Positions 1 to 9,889 are shown, counted from the stretch's first letter. The stretch: DNA of 64,000 nucleotides from Bifidobacterium pullorum DSM 20433 (GCF_000771405.1 NZ_JDUI01000013.1:20174-84173); one strand, 5' to 3'. Translations and numbers: made by a program. The notes: generated by a model not told the origin, from the letters alone.

Positions 1-3000
1 GGCCGAGGCCTCGGCCTCCTGCGCGAACCGGCGCTGCAAGGCCACCAGGTCCTTGCCGGTGCCCAGCACCTTGACCCCTCCGCGATGGCGGCGCGGGCCG
101 CGCGGGGTTCTGACCGGGGGCAGCGGCTGCTCCACGGCGTACGTCATCCGCAGATACGGGGTGAGTTTGTTCCAGAGTTCCGTCCCCAGCACTTCGGGAT
201 GGATCTGCGCGCCGACCGTGTGGATGGCCGCCTGGGTGAACACATGCGCGAAATCCGGCCAGGCCGCGCCCTGGGTACCGGAGACGACCTCCACCGGCGC
301 ATCCTCGGGCGGCAGATTCGGCTTCTGCCGGTCACCCGAACCAGGCAGGTCCGGGTAGTGATCGTCGATCCACAGGCGAATCTTGCGCGCCGTATACGGC
401 GCGGGCACGAACTGCACGCGCAGCGCCTTCGGCAGCGCCTTGATCAGCCCCACGATCAGCTCGTCCAGCAGGCCGGGCACGCTCCAGGTGAACTGCTCGG
501 GCGTCAGACGCGAGAGCGCCTTCAACGGGATGTGCACGGTCACGCCATCATCCTGCGCCTGCGGGTCGTACACGTAGCTCAGTCTCAGGTCGATCGGCAT
601 GCCATCGGTGCCGAGCGTATGCCACTGGTCCGGGTAGTCGGCCAGACTCACCGACTCCGTGTCGGCCAGACGCTCCACCTTCTCCGGGTCGAAGTCCAGG
701 AGGTGCGGGTCGTCGTCATACGCGGTCTTCCACCACTTGCCCAGATCGGCCACCGACGTCACATCGTTGGGGATACGCGCGTTATAGAAGTCGAACAGGT
801 CCTCGTCGCTCACCGTGCCGGCCAGCTGACGCGTACGGCTCGCATCCTCCGCGGCCTCCTCAAGCACCTCCAGATTGCGCTGCACGAACGCATCATGCTG
901 GAACCGCTGCTGGATGTCGCCCTCGACCAGGCCCTGTCGGATCAGGAAGTCGCGCGCCTCGGGCGGATTGATCCGTCCCCACTGCACGGTGCGGTCCTGC
1001 ACGATCGGCAGGCCGTACAGCAGCACCTTCGCGCTGGCCACAGCCGAACCGCGCGAGCCGGACCAGTGCGGCTCCGCGTAGGTGGTGCGGGTCAGGCTGC
1101 CCGCCAACGGCTCGGCCCACGCCGGATCGATCGAGGCCGAATACCGCGCCCACAGGCGGCTGGTCTCCACCAGTTCGGTGCTCATGACCCACGGCGGCGT
1201 GGACTTGGCCACGCTGGAGGCGGGGAACAGCGCGAACCGCGTGCCGCGCGCGCCCTGATAGTCGTTCTTCGCCATCTTCTGGGCGCGCTTCATCGCCCGC
1301 GCCTTCGCCGCGCCCTTGAGGCCGGCGAAATCCGAGGCCTTCGGTTCGCGCAGCACCTGCATGCCCATCATCGAGAGCAGGCCGGCCAGCATGGAGGTGT
1401 GGATGCCCTGCGCGTCCCAGGAGCAGCACAATGCGTGCGCCGCCTGCTGGTTGATCGGCAGCTGGCGGATTTTGAGGTCCGGGCGGGAGATCGGAATCGG
1501 CTCGCCCACCTTGAATTTGAACTCGCGACACATCTCGGTCAGCTGCGTGACCAGATCCTTCCACTGGCGCATGCGCAGCCAGCTGAAATACTCGGTTTTG
1601 CAGATGCGGCGCAACGCCGAGTTGCTGGGATTGCCGTCCGCCTGGAACACGCGGTCCCAGATGTTCAGCGCGGTCAGGAAGTCGCTGGACGGGTCGGCGT
1701 AGCGGTTGTGGATGCGGTCGGCCTCCTCGCGGTTCTCCTCGGGGCGTTCGCGGGGGTCCTGCAGGCTCAGGAACGCCACCACCACCAGCACCGCGGCCAA
1801 CGTGTTCGGCGTGGTCGAGCGCGCCGCCTCAATCACCATGCGCCCCAGGCGCACGTCGATCGGGATGCGGGCCAGCTGCCTGCCGATATGGGTCAGCGTC
1901 ACGCCGCCCTGACGGCGCGCGATCGCCTTGAGTTCCACCAGCTCGTTGAAACCGTCGGAGACGGCCTTCATATCCGGCGGGTCGATGAATCCGAACGTGG
2001 TCACGTCCTCGGCGGTGCGGGCCACGCCTACGCTGAGCATGTGCAGCACCACCGCGCCCAGCGAGGTACGCAGGATCTCCGGCTCGGTGAACCGCGGCCG
2101 CGTCTCGTAGTCCTCGCGGCTGTACAGGCGGATGGCGATGCCGTCGGCCACACGGCCGCATCGGCCGGAACGCTGGTCGGCGCTCGCCTGGCTGATCGGC
2201 TCGATCGGCAGCCGCTGCACCTTGGCGGTTTTCGAATACCGGGAGATGCGGGCCGTGCCCGGGTCGACCACGTAGCGGATGCCCGGCACCGTCAGCGAGG
2301 TCTCTGCCACGTTCGTGGCGATGATGATGCGCTGATGCGTGTGCGCCTCGAACACCCGATGCTGCTCCTTGGCGGACAGGCGCGCGAACAGCGGCACGAT
2401 CTCGATGGCGTCCGGCCTGCGCATGTCGGAGGCTCGCGGGCCGTAATGGTGGCGCAACGCGGCCTCGAACTCGTGGATGTCGCGTTCGCCGGAGGCGAAG
2501 ACCAGGATGTCGCGCGGGCCGGTCACATGGCTGGAGTGGATCACCAGCTCGGCGCAGGCGCGGGCCACGGCGGTCGGCATGTCGATCGGGGTGTCGCGCT
2601 CGCGGCCGCGGCCCTCACGTTCGGAGGGGCTCGGTGCGGCCGAGAGCTCCGCGTATGCCTGCTCTCCGGGCATCGCGCCGGTTTCGAACCCGGGCACGGA
2701 ACGCATCAGCGCGGGGGCGGTGCCCAGCGGCTCGTAGACGATCTGCACCGGATAGGTGCGTCCGGACACCTCGATGACCGGCACCGGCGCGTGCAGGGCG
2801 CGTTCGAAATGCTCCTGGAACTTGACCGAATCGATGGTGGCGGAGGTGATGACGAGTTTCAGGTCGCGGCGCCGGGGGAGCAGCGCCGTCAGATAGCCGA
2901 GCAGGAAGTCGATGTTGAGGCTGCGTTCGTGCGCCTCGTCGATGATGATCGTGTCGTAGCGGCTCAGCTGCGGATCGCGTTGGATCTGCGCGAGCAGGAT

Positions 3001-3327
3001 GCCGTCGGTGACCACGCGCAGACGGGTGTTCGGGGAGCTTTCGTCGGTGAAGCGCACCTGGTAGCCGACCTCGTCGCCGAGCCTGACGTCCATCTCCGCG
3101 GCGATGCGTTCGGCGACGGTGCGTGCGGCCAAGCGGCGGGGCTGCGTGTGCACGATCTGGTGGCCGTGCGAACCGCGGCCGAGTTCGAGCAGGATCTTCG
3201 GCAGCTGCGTGGTCTTGCCGGAACCCGTCTGTCCGGAGACGATGACGACCTGCGAGGTGCGCACCGCCTGCGCGATCTGGTCCCTGGCCGCGCTGACCGG
3301 CAGCTCCTTCGGATACTCGAACCTCAT
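1..3327 (-). CDS. hrpA: ATP-dependent RNA helicase HrpA (3' end beyond window)
   Basis: DEAH-box helicase of the HrpA family, which unwinds RNA and rescues stalled ribosomes in the cytoplasm. The reading frame is open from the start to base 1, giving 1109 codons; family members are about 1300 residues, so the C-terminal part lies outside the window. Walker A GQTGSGKT is at residues 32-39 and the DEAH box is at residues 130-133, within IIIDEAHERS. I place the start at the ATG at 3327 because a GAGGA ribosome-binding site lies 9 bases upstream; an in-frame ATG at 3336 sits directly on that site. The gene is transcribed in the same direction as the rsmC-like gene to its right. Very long open frames on the opposite strand are GC-rich shadows. 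Confidence 0.93.
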   Translation of the reverse strand, partial: MRFEYPKELPVSAARDQIAQAVRTSQVVIVSGQTGSGKTTQLPKILLELGRGSHGHQIVHTQPRRLAARTVAERIAAEMDVRLGDEVGYQVRFTDESSPNTRLRVVTDGILLAQIQRDPQLSRYDTIIIDEAHERSLNIDFLLGYLTALLPRRRDLKLVITSATIDSVKFQEHFERALHAPVPVIEVSGRTYPVQIVYEPLGTAPALMRSVPGFETGAMPGEQAYAELSAAPSPSEREGRGRERDTPIDMPTAVARACAELVIHSSHVTGPRDILVFASGERDIHEFEAALRHHYGPRASDMRRPDAIEIVPLFARLSAKEQHRVFEAHTHQRIIIATNVAETSLTVPGIRYVVDPGTARISRYSKTAKVQRLPIEPISQASADQRSGRCGRVADGIAIRLYSREDYETRPRFTEPEILRTSLGAVVLHMLSVGVARTAEDVTTFGFIDPPDMKAVSDGFNELVELKAIARRQGGVTLTHIGRQLARIPIDVRLGRMVIEAARSTTPNTLAAVLVVVAFLSLQDPRERPEENREEADRIHNRYADPSSDFLTALNIWDRVFQADGNPSNSALRRICKTEYFSWLRMRQWKDLVTQLTEMCREFKFKVGEPIPISRPDLKIRQLPINQQAAHALCCSWDAQGIHTSMLAGLLSMMGMQVLREPKASDFAGLKGAAKARAMKRAQKMAKNDYQGARGTRFALFPASSVAKSTPPWVMSTELVETSRLWARYSASIDPAWAEPLAGSLTRTTYAEPHWSGSRGSAVASAKVLLYGLPIVQDRTVQWGRINPPEARDFLIRQGLVEGDIQQRFQHDAFVQRNLEVLEEAAEDASRTRQLAGTVSDEDLFDFYNARIPNDVTSVADLGKWWKTAYDDDPHLLDFDPEKVERLADTESVSLADYPDQWHTLGTDGMPIDLRLSYVYDPQAQDDGVTVHIPLKALSRLTPEQFTWSVPGLLDELIVGLIKALPKALRVQFVPAPYTARKIRLWIDDHYPDLPGSGDRQKPNLPPEDAPVEVVSGTQGAAWPDFAHVFTQAAIHTVGAQIHPEVLGTELWNKLTPYLRMTYAVEQPLPPVRTPRGPRRHRGGVKVLGTGKDLVALQRRFAQEAEASA

Positions 3328-3388
3328 AAACCCCATTCCTCGTGTCGCCTATTACCTCGTGCCGGATTCTCGCCGCCGGCGGCCGGCC

Positions 3389-4042
3389 TCATCCTTCCCG
3401 CAGAATCTCAATGATACGGAAGCCCTTGGAGCTGGCGTATTTGCTCACCGCGAACCCGTTGCCCAACGCTTCGGCCAGCCACGGAATCAGCGAATCGGCC
3501 CCCAGATTCCGCTGCACCACCAGATACGCGGCGCCGCCGGCGTTGAGCCGTGGCAGCCAAGCCATCAGTAGCGTGTGCAGCGCCTCCTTACCGATGCGGA
3601 TCGGCGGGTTCGACCAGATTACGTTGAACTTCGGCTCGGCCGGCATCGGTTCGGCGCCGGACACATGCTGTTCGGCCAGAGGCGCGCCCTGTTCGTCGGT
3701 CTGCGCGATGCGGATGCGGTCGCAGCCGTTGCGCTTCGCGTTGCCGGCCGTCAGCTCCAGCGCCCGCTCGTTCACGTCCACCGCCCACACGTCGGCTTCG
3801 GGCGATTCCATCGCCATCGCCAACGCCACGGGGCCCCAACCGCAGCCCAGATCCAGGAACGTGCCGTGTTCCGGCAGTTCAGGCGCGTGGCGCAGCAGCA
3901 CCGAGGTCCCCAGATCAAGCCGGGAGCCGGAGAACACCCCGTTCGAGGTCTCCACGTCGGCCTCGAATCCACGCAGCGTCACGTGCAGCGTACGGCGCAC
4001 ATCCTGCGAGGCGGGCGTTGCCGAGAAATACTGTTCGCTCAT
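3389..4042 (-). CDS. RsmC-like class I methyltransferase
   Basis: Small-domain SAM-dependent methyltransferase of 217 residues, resembling the catalytic half of RsmC (16S rRNA m2G1207 methyltransferase). The SAM-binding loop reads FLDLGCGWGP, followed by the acidic AVDVN, and the catalytic N-P-P motif appears as WSNPPIRIGK. The size equals single-domain actinobacterial relatives; E. coli RsmC has an extra N-terminal domain that is absent here. Three in-frame ATGs lie close together (4057, 4051, 4042). Only the one at 4042 has a well-spaced AGGA, 8 bases away, so I chose it. rRNA is the likely substrate by family, but the exact nucleotide cannot be read from sequence. Confidence 0.82.
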   Translation of the reverse strand: MSEQYFSATPASQDVRRTLHVTLRGFEADVETSNGVFSGSRLDLGTSVLLRHAPELPEHGTFLDLGCGWGPVALAMAMESPEADVWAVDVNERALELTAGNAKRNGCDRIRIAQTDEQGAPLAEQHVSGAEPMPAEPKFNVIWSNPPIRIGKEALHTLLMAWLPRLNAGGAAYLVVQRNLGADSLIPWLAEALGNGFAVSKYASSKGFRIIEILREG

Positions 4043-4335
4043 GGTGCTCATCCTCATCTGATTGGCTCATGCGGTGGATGCAGGCCGTCTTCCGGAGGCC
4101 CCATCTCGTCGCGTTTGTCCACACGATTGTACGCCGCACCCCTTCCGCGTGCGTTCCCGGTAGGCGGGTGCGTGAGGTGTACGTACTGCGGCGGTGTATC
4201 AAGGAGCCGATGCCGGGATAGTCGGTCATAGGGCGGGTGGCGGACGCGGGAGCTGGGGTGCGCCGGGCGTTGTCGGTGTGGTTACGGATAATGAGACGTT
4301 GATTTGGACCATGGTTCGAAGACGATAGGTGGAAT

Positions 4336-5916
4336 TTGACAGAATACAACGAACTGACAGCCGGGAACGGGTCGGAACCCGTGACTTCCGACGCCGTGCC
4401 GGTGCAGGACGTCCGGACGTCGGGGACCGGTGCGGAAACGACGCGCGGCGAACACTCCGACGAACGGCGTGACGTGCTGTCTGAACAGTCGGAGGTGCTG
4501 CTCGACGATACGCAGCGGGGCGCGGGGTTCGCCGCCGATTCCGACGAGCTGTGGGAGGAACGCGAGGGGCGCAACGCGCTGCGTCATGTCGTCGGCCTGG
4601 GCGAGATGCAGGACGTCACCGAGGTCGAATACCGCAAGGTGCGTCTGGAGCGCGTCGTGCTGGTCGGCGTCTGGTCGAGCGCGGTGACCACGCAGGCGCA
4701 GGCGGAGGAATCGTTGCGCGAGCTTGCGGCACTCGCCGAAACCGCGGGCGCCGAGGTCTGCGACGGTCTGCTGCAGCACCGCTACCGTCCCGACGCGGCC
4801 ACATACGTCGGTTCCGGCAAGGCCAAGGAAATCGCGGGCATCGTGGCGCGAGAGGAGGCCGACACGATCATCGTGGACGACGATCTGCCGCCGAGCCAGC
4901 GTCGTGCGTTGGAGGACGCCACCAAGGTCAAGGTCGTGGACCGCACGGCCGTGATCCTCGACATCTTCGCGCAGCATGCCACCAGTCGGGAGGGCAAGGC
5001 GCAGGTGGAACTCGCCCAACTGCAGTACATGCTGCCTCGACTGCGCGGCTGGGGCGCCTCGCTGTCGCGGCAGGCCGGCGGTCGCGCCGCAGGCGCCGAC
5101 GGCGGCATCGGATCGCGTGGTCCGGGTGAGACGAAGATCGAGATGGACCGCCGCGTGATCCGCAACCGCATCGCCCGTCTGCGCAAGCAGATCGCCCAGA
5201 TGGCGCCGGCCCGCGACGTCAAGCGTGGCGCTCGCCGCCGGTATGGACTGCCCACGGTGGCCGTGGTCGGGTACACGAACGCCGGCAAATCCTCTCTGAC
5301 CAACCGGCTGACCGGTTCCGCCGAACTCGTCGAGAACGCGCTGTTCGCCACGCTGGACACGGCCGTGCGCCGGGCTCGGGCCAAGGACGGACGGCTGTAC
5401 GCGTATGTTGACACGGTCGGATTCGTCCGCCGCCTGCCCACGCAGCTCATCGAGGCGTTCAAATCCACGTTGGAGGAGGTGGGCGAGGCCGATCTGATCC
5501 TCCACGTCGTCGACGGATCGCATCCCGATCCGTTCTCGCAGATCGACGCGGTCAACGAGGTGCTTTCCGACATCGAGGGGGTGGGGAACATCCCCGTCGT
5601 CATCGCCTTCAACAAGGCCGACATGATGGACGAGGCCGCGCGTGAGCGCATCGGGGCGCTCGCGCCCGAGGCCCATATCGTCTCCGCCGCCACGGGCGAG
5701 GGCGTCGATGCGCTGCGCGCCCAGGTCGAGTCGATGCTGCCGACGCCGAACGTGCATGTTTCGGCGTTGCTGCCGTACTCGTCGGGCTCGTTGATTTCGC
5801 GTGTGCGCGAATACGGCAGGATCGACGGCATCGAATACCGTGAGGATGGCATCATGCTCGAGGCCCAGGTCGACGGCGTGCTCGCCGCGCGCATCGTGGA
5901 TGAGTCGATTGGCTGA
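4336..5916 (+). CDS. hflX: GTPase HflX
   Basis: Ribosome-associated GTPase of 526 residues that splits stalled or hibernating 70S ribosomes. After a low-complexity acidic N-terminus comes the HflX nucleotide-binding domain (LLQHRYRPD...YVGSGKAKEI). A glycine-rich coiled linker with SRGPGETKIEMDRR follows, then the G domain: P-loop GYTNAGKSS from residue 312, DTVGF as G3 and FNKAD as G4. The start codon is TTG, with an AGGTGG site just upstream. It is a single gene followed by ldh; a small hairpin precedes ldh. Confidence 0.95.
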   Translation: MTEYNELTAGNGSEPVTSDAVPVQDVRTSGTGAETTRGEHSDERRDVLSEQSEVLLDDTQRGAGFAADSDELWEEREGRNALRHVVGLGEMQDVTEVEYRKVRLERVVLVGVWSSAVTTQAQAEESLRELAALAETAGAEVCDGLLQHRYRPDAATYVGSGKAKEIAGIVAREEADTIIVDDDLPPSQRRALEDATKVKVVDRTAVILDIFAQHATSREGKAQVELAQLQYMLPRLRGWGASLSRQAGGRAAGADGGIGSRGPGETKIEMDRRVIRNRIARLRKQIAQMAPARDVKRGARRRYGLPTVAVVGYTNAGKSSLTNRLTGSAELVENALFATLDTAVRRARAKDGRLYAYVDTVGFVRRLPTQLIEAFKSTLEEVGEADLILHVVDGSHPDPFSQIDAVNEVLSDIEGVGNIPVVIAFNKADMMDEAARERIGALAPEAHIVSAATGEGVDALRAQVESMLPTPNVHVSALLPYSSGSLISRVREYGRIDGIEYREDGIMLEAQVDGVLAARIVDESIG

Positions 5917-6057
5917 GTCCGCCGGCCCCGTTGTCGGGGACGGATGCGGCCGTGTGCGAATCATGCGCCGAACCGGGCCGATTATGCCGAAAACGTGAGC
6001 AATATCACAATCCGTGGTATCGTGCGTCGGTCGCCAAACGTCACGTAGTGCGGATAA

Positions 6058-7092
<1,035 letters not shown>

Positions 7093-7114
7093 TAGGCCGT
7101 CCGTCAGCCGTTGT

Positions 7115-7149
7115 GCAGGAAGCCCCGACGATATGTCGGGGCTTCCTGC
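7115..7149 (+). terminator. Terminator of ldh
   Basis: Perfect 15-bp inverted repeat GCAGGAAGCCCCGAC / GTCGGGGCTTCCTGC with a 5-base GATAT loop, 22 bases after the ldh stop. No long T-run follows, as is common in this high-GC genome. Confidence 0.8.
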
Positions 7150-7247
7150 GTTGGGACGGGCATGTGTCGGGACGAGGTTCGGGTTGTACGCCACCGGTCC
7201 CTGTTGCGCGGCGGTCCGTCCGCGAGGCCTGCGGCCTTGATGGGCGT

Positions 7248-7384
7248 GTTGTCGCGGGAGGGCGACAACTCGCCGTTGGGGTTCTGGTTTGGTGTGCGTG
7301 TTGTCGCGTGGTGGCGACAACTCGCCGTGGGGGTGCTGGCTTAGTGTGCGTGTTGTCGCGGGGTGGTGACGACTCGCTGTGGGA
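7248..7384. repeat. Three tandem 52-bp hairpin repeats
   Basis: Three direct copies begin at 7248, 7300 and 7352, an exact 52-bp period. Copies 1 and 2 each carry a perfect 8-bp inverted repeat GTTGTCGC / GCGACAAC around a 6-base loop (gggagg, gtggtg). Copy 3 has a decayed right arm (GTGACGAC) and diverges after about 33 bases. The stretch from the ldh terminator to the exporter gene (7150-7528) holds only this array and the inverted repeat at 7413-7489; the bases from 7150 to 7247 show nothing I recognise. Short open frames across it are by-products of the repetition. Confidence 0.85.
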
Positions 7385-7412
7385 GCGAAGCGCGTTTCGT
7401 CTCGCGGCCTGC

Positions 7413-7489
7413 TTATTGAGAATGAGAAGCATGTTGAATTGGCTGTATGTCAACGAAATTCATTATCGATAAATTGTGATTCTCAATAA
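7413..7489. promoter_or_regulatory. Paired inverted repeat upstream of the metal exporter, candidate operator
   Basis: TTATTGAGAAT at 7413-7423 is repeated exactly inverted as ATTCTCAATAA at 7479-7489, with 55 AT-rich bases between them in otherwise GC-rich DNA. The right arm ends 40 bases before the exporter start. The TGAGAATGA-like half sites resemble boxes bound by Fur/Zur-type regulators, which fits control of a metal transporter. The identity of the regulator is inference. Confidence 0.5.
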
Positions 7490-7528
7490 AGTGGTCTACG
7501 GTGGTGGCAGATTGGAAAGGAGTTTTGA

Positions 7529-8455
7529 ATGGCACATGTGCATGGGTCCTCGGCCGCGGGGGAGGGACACCAGCGGCGCCTGATGGCGACGCTGGCGTTG
7601 ACGGGATCGGTGTTTGTGGCGGAGGTGGTCGGGGCGATCGTCACGGGGTCGTTGGCGCTGCTGGTGGACGCCGGCCATATGCTCACCGATATGTCCGTGC
7701 TGGCGGCATCGGCGATCACCGCGGTGCTGATGCGCCGCCGGCCGAATGACGTGCGCACGTGGGGCTGGTCCAGGCTGGAGGTCATCACGGCGGCGGAGGG
7801 GGCCACGGTGCTGCTGTTCGTGGGCGTGTACGCGTTGGTGGAGGCTGGCATGCGCCTGTTCGGCGGGCATGGCGACGACGTGCGCGATGTGCGTCTGCTG
7901 CTGTGCTTCGGCGTTCTGGGGTTGGCGGCGAATTGCGGATCGATGGTGGTTCTGGCGTCGAACCGTGAGGACAACATGAACATGAAGGCGGCGTTTCTGG
8001 AAGTGGTCAACGATGCGCTGGGCTCCATTGCCGTGGTGGTGTCCGCCGTGGTGATGATGGCGACCGGCTGGTCCGGGTTCGATGCGGTGGCCGGTGGGGT
8101 GATCGCGCTGCTGATGATTCCCCGTGCCGTGCGGTTGCTGGTTTCGGCCGGGCGTGTGCTGCTGGAGGAGACGCCCGAGGGGTTGGATCTGGGCGAGGTG
8201 CGTCGTCATCTGGAGGAGGTTCCCCGTGTGGTGGCCGTGCATGACCTGCATGCCAGCACCGTGGCGACCGGTATGCCGGTCCTGTCGGCGCATGTGGTGG
8301 TGGAGCGTGATGTGACCATGCAACAGGCCGGGGAGGTGCTGGAGCGGATGCAGGATTGCCTGCGCGAGCATTTCCCGGTGTCGATCGGGCATACGACCTT
8401 CCAGCTGGAGCCGGAGGGGTATGATTCCCCGAGCTCCGTGCAGATGCATGAGTAG
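7529..8455 (+). CDS. CDF-family divalent metal cation exporter
   Basis: Cation diffusion facilitator of 308 residues with six predicted membrane segments, followed by a cytoplasmic ferredoxin-like domain (about residues 210-300). CDF proteins exchange cytosolic Zn2+ or similar ions for protons. Transport-site residues are visible in helix 2 (Asp47, His50, Asp54 in DAGHMLTD) and helix 5 (Glu158, Asp162 in FLEVVNDALGS). The helix-5 position that is His in classical CzcD/ZitB zinc exporters is Glu, a variant I associate with many actinobacterial members, so Zn2+ preference is likely but not certain. A His-rich start (MAHVHG) could bind metal. The ribosome-binding site is AAAGGAG. The upstream inverted repeat suggests metal-responsive control. 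Confidence 0.9.
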   Translation: MAHVHGSSAAGEGHQRRLMATLALTGSVFVAEVVGAIVTGSLALLVDAGHMLTDMSVLAASAITAVLMRRRPNDVRTWGWSRLEVITAAEGATVLLFVGVYALVEAGMRLFGGHGDDVRDVRLLLCFGVLGLAANCGSMVVLASNREDNMNMKAAFLEVVNDALGSIAVVVSAVVMMATGWSGFDAVAGGVIALLMIPRAVRLLVSAGRVLLEETPEGLDLGEVRRHLEEVPRVVAVHDLHASTVATGMPVLSAHVVVERDVTMQQAGEVLERMQDCLREHFPVSIGHTTFQLEPEGYDSPSSVQMHE

Positions 8456-8521
8456 ATCGGCCCGGTGACCGTGCGCTCCGCGCCGCGGATGTCCTGTGCG
8501 ATTGCGCGGCATCCGTGTGAT

Positions 8522-8554
8522 CGCCGGCGTTTGCGGTTTGCACCGGCGCCGGCG
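8522..8554. terminator. Weak candidate terminator between converging genes
   Basis: CGCCGGCG occurs twice (8522-8529 and 8547-8554). Being self-complementary, the two copies can pair across a 17-base loop. It lies between the exporter stop and the lexA stop, which face each other. No T-run follows. Confidence 0.35.
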
Positions 8555-8599
8555 TGATGATGCCTACCTCGCCAATGGCAGCCGTGCGGTTGCCGGCGC

Positions 8600-9307
8600 T
8601 TACAGCTTGCGCAGTACGGTGACGACCTTGCCCATGATCTCGGCGTGGGTGCCGTCGATGGGGGAGTAGGCGGGGTTGTGCGGGATGAGCCAGACGTGTC
8701 CGTTCTCCTTGCGGAAGGTCTTGACCGTGGCCTCGTCATCCAGCAGCGCGGCGACGATATCCCCGTTCTGCGCCGTGTGCTGTTCCCGGATGACCACGAA
8801 GTCGCCGTCGCAGATCGCCGCGTCGATCATCGAATCCCCGTGCACTTCAAGCATGAACAGGTTTCCGGTACCGGTGAGCCGTTCCGGCAGACGCATGACG
8901 TCATCGACGTGCTGCTCGGCGGTGATGGGCACGCCCGCGGCGATGCGGCCGACCAGCGGGACGTCGCGCGATTCGATGATCGAGGCGCTGTCGCCCTGCT
9001 TCGCCGGGAAGGGAAGGACGGTTGCCGCCTGGGGAGAGGGGGGATCCTCCTCCACCAGCTCGATTGCCCGCCCCTTGTTGGCGTTCATGCGGATGAGGCC
9101 CTTATCCGCCAATGCCTGCAGCTGATGTTTGACCGATGAGGGGCTTTTCAGCCCGGAAGCCTCCCCGATCTCGCGGAAGGAGGGGGCGAAGCCGTGTTTC
9201 GAGACGTGGTCCCTGATGGCGTCCAGCACCTTGCGCTGGCGGTCGGTCAGCGCCGAGGCGTCGGACTGGGTGTCCGTGGTCTTCGGGGGGAAGGGGACGG
9301 TGCTCAC
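8600..9307 (-). CDS. lexA: LexA SOS repressor
   Basis: LexA of 235 residues. It represses DNA-damage genes and cleaves itself when RecA filaments form. The N-terminal winged helix (FAPSFREIGEASGLKSPSSV) binds DNA. The cleavage site is Ala124-Gly125 in GRIAAGVPI, and the Ser/Lys dyad is Ser159 (HGDSM) and Lys196 (ATVKTF). I use the GTG start at 9307, which has an AGGAG site 5 bases upstream; the frame stays open to an ATG at 9364, but that codon has no ribosome-binding site. Four LexA boxes lie between 9361 and 9445, so the gene should be autoregulated. Confidence 0.95.
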   Translation of the reverse strand: MSTVPFPPKTTDTQSDASALTDRQRKVLDAIRDHVSKHGFAPSFREIGEASGLKSPSSVKHQLQALADKGLIRMNANKGRAIELVEEDPPSPQAATVLPFPAKQGDSASIIESRDVPLVGRIAAGVPITAEQHVDDVMRLPERLTGTGNLFMLEVHGDSMIDAAICDGDFVVIREQHTAQNGDIVAALLDDEATVKTFRKENGHVWLIPHNPAYSPIDGTHAEIMGKVVTVLRKL

Positions 9308-9360
9308 GGCTGCTCCTTTCAGTGACGTTGCATTCAGCATAACGTGAAAACCATATGAAA

Positions 9361-9445
9361 TCAAACATCTGTTCGAGTGTCGGGTTGCGCATGTCGAACA
9401 TCTGTGCGAGAATCAGAACAGATGTTCGATAGAACATGTGTTCGA
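9361..9445. promoter_or_regulatory. Four LexA (SOS) boxes between lexA and the LysM gene
   Basis: Measured against the actinobacterial consensus TCGAAC-N4-GTTCGA, the boxes are: TCAAACATCTGTTCGA at 9361 (one mismatch), TCGAACATCTGTGCGA at 9394 (one), CAGAACAGATGTTCGA at 9414 (two) and TAGAACATGTGTTCGA at 9430 (one). Start-to-start spacings are 33, 20 and 16 bases. The cluster would control both divergent genes. Confidence 0.92.
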
Positions 9446-9462
9446 AAGGAATGGTGGTCGCG

Positions 9463-9849
9463 ATGCAGACGGGCGTTCGGACGATGGGCAGTGAAGCCGT
9501 GGCACGGCGAGGCGTCGCTGCCGGTGGCCGCACGGCGGCCGGGGTCGCGCGGCGGCGCGGCAGGACGCGCCTGACCGTCCGCGGGCGCGTCGTGGTGGCC
9601 GTGCTTTCGGCGCTGCTGGCGTGGGCGTGCTTCGGGTTGGTGGGCACCTGTGAAGCCCGTTCCGATATGGGTGCCACCGCAGTCAGCTCGTACACGGTCC
9701 GTCCGGGGGATACCTTGTGGTCGTACGCCGCCCGTATCACTCCGGCGGATGGCGATGTGTGGGAGACGGTGGCCGTTCTGGAGGAGTTGAACGATCTGCC
9801 GTCCTCCGAGTTGACTGTCGGTCAGCGCCTGATCGTCCCGGTGTGGTAG
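9463..9849 (+). CDS. Small LysM membrane protein, candidate SOS cell-division inhibitor
   Basis: Protein of about 128 residues: a basic N-terminal tail, one membrane segment ([19 protein letters not shown]), then a C-terminal LysM peptidoglycan-binding domain ([10 protein letters not shown]...GQRLIVPVW). Its position between lexA and nrdR, and its LexA boxes, match the slot held by yneA (Bacillus), divS (Corynebacterium) and Rv2719c (Mycobacterium). These are SOS-induced proteins that delay division, so I infer the same role. The start is uncertain. The ATG at 9463 has AAAGGA 12 bases away, a GTG at 9454 is 3 bases from it, an ATG at 9451 abuts it, and an ATG at 9436 lies inside LexA box 4. 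Confidence 0.75.
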   Translation: MQTGVRTMGSEAVARRGVAAGGRTAAGVARRRGRTRLTVRGRVVVAVLSALLAWACFGLVGTCEARSDMGATAVSSYTVRPGDTLWSYAARITPADGDVWETVAVLEELNDLPSSELTVGQRLIVPVW

Positions 9850-9889
9850 CGACACGCCAGAATCTAGAGGTACGGGGTATTCTGGGGCC

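Noticed and set aside
85..3414. An open frame of over 1100 codons on the plus strand opposite the helicase gene
   Set aside because: It is antisense to an intact DEAH helicase frame with all motifs. Its product is Arg/His-rich low-complexity sequence typical of shadows in high-GC DNA, and it has no ribosome-binding site.
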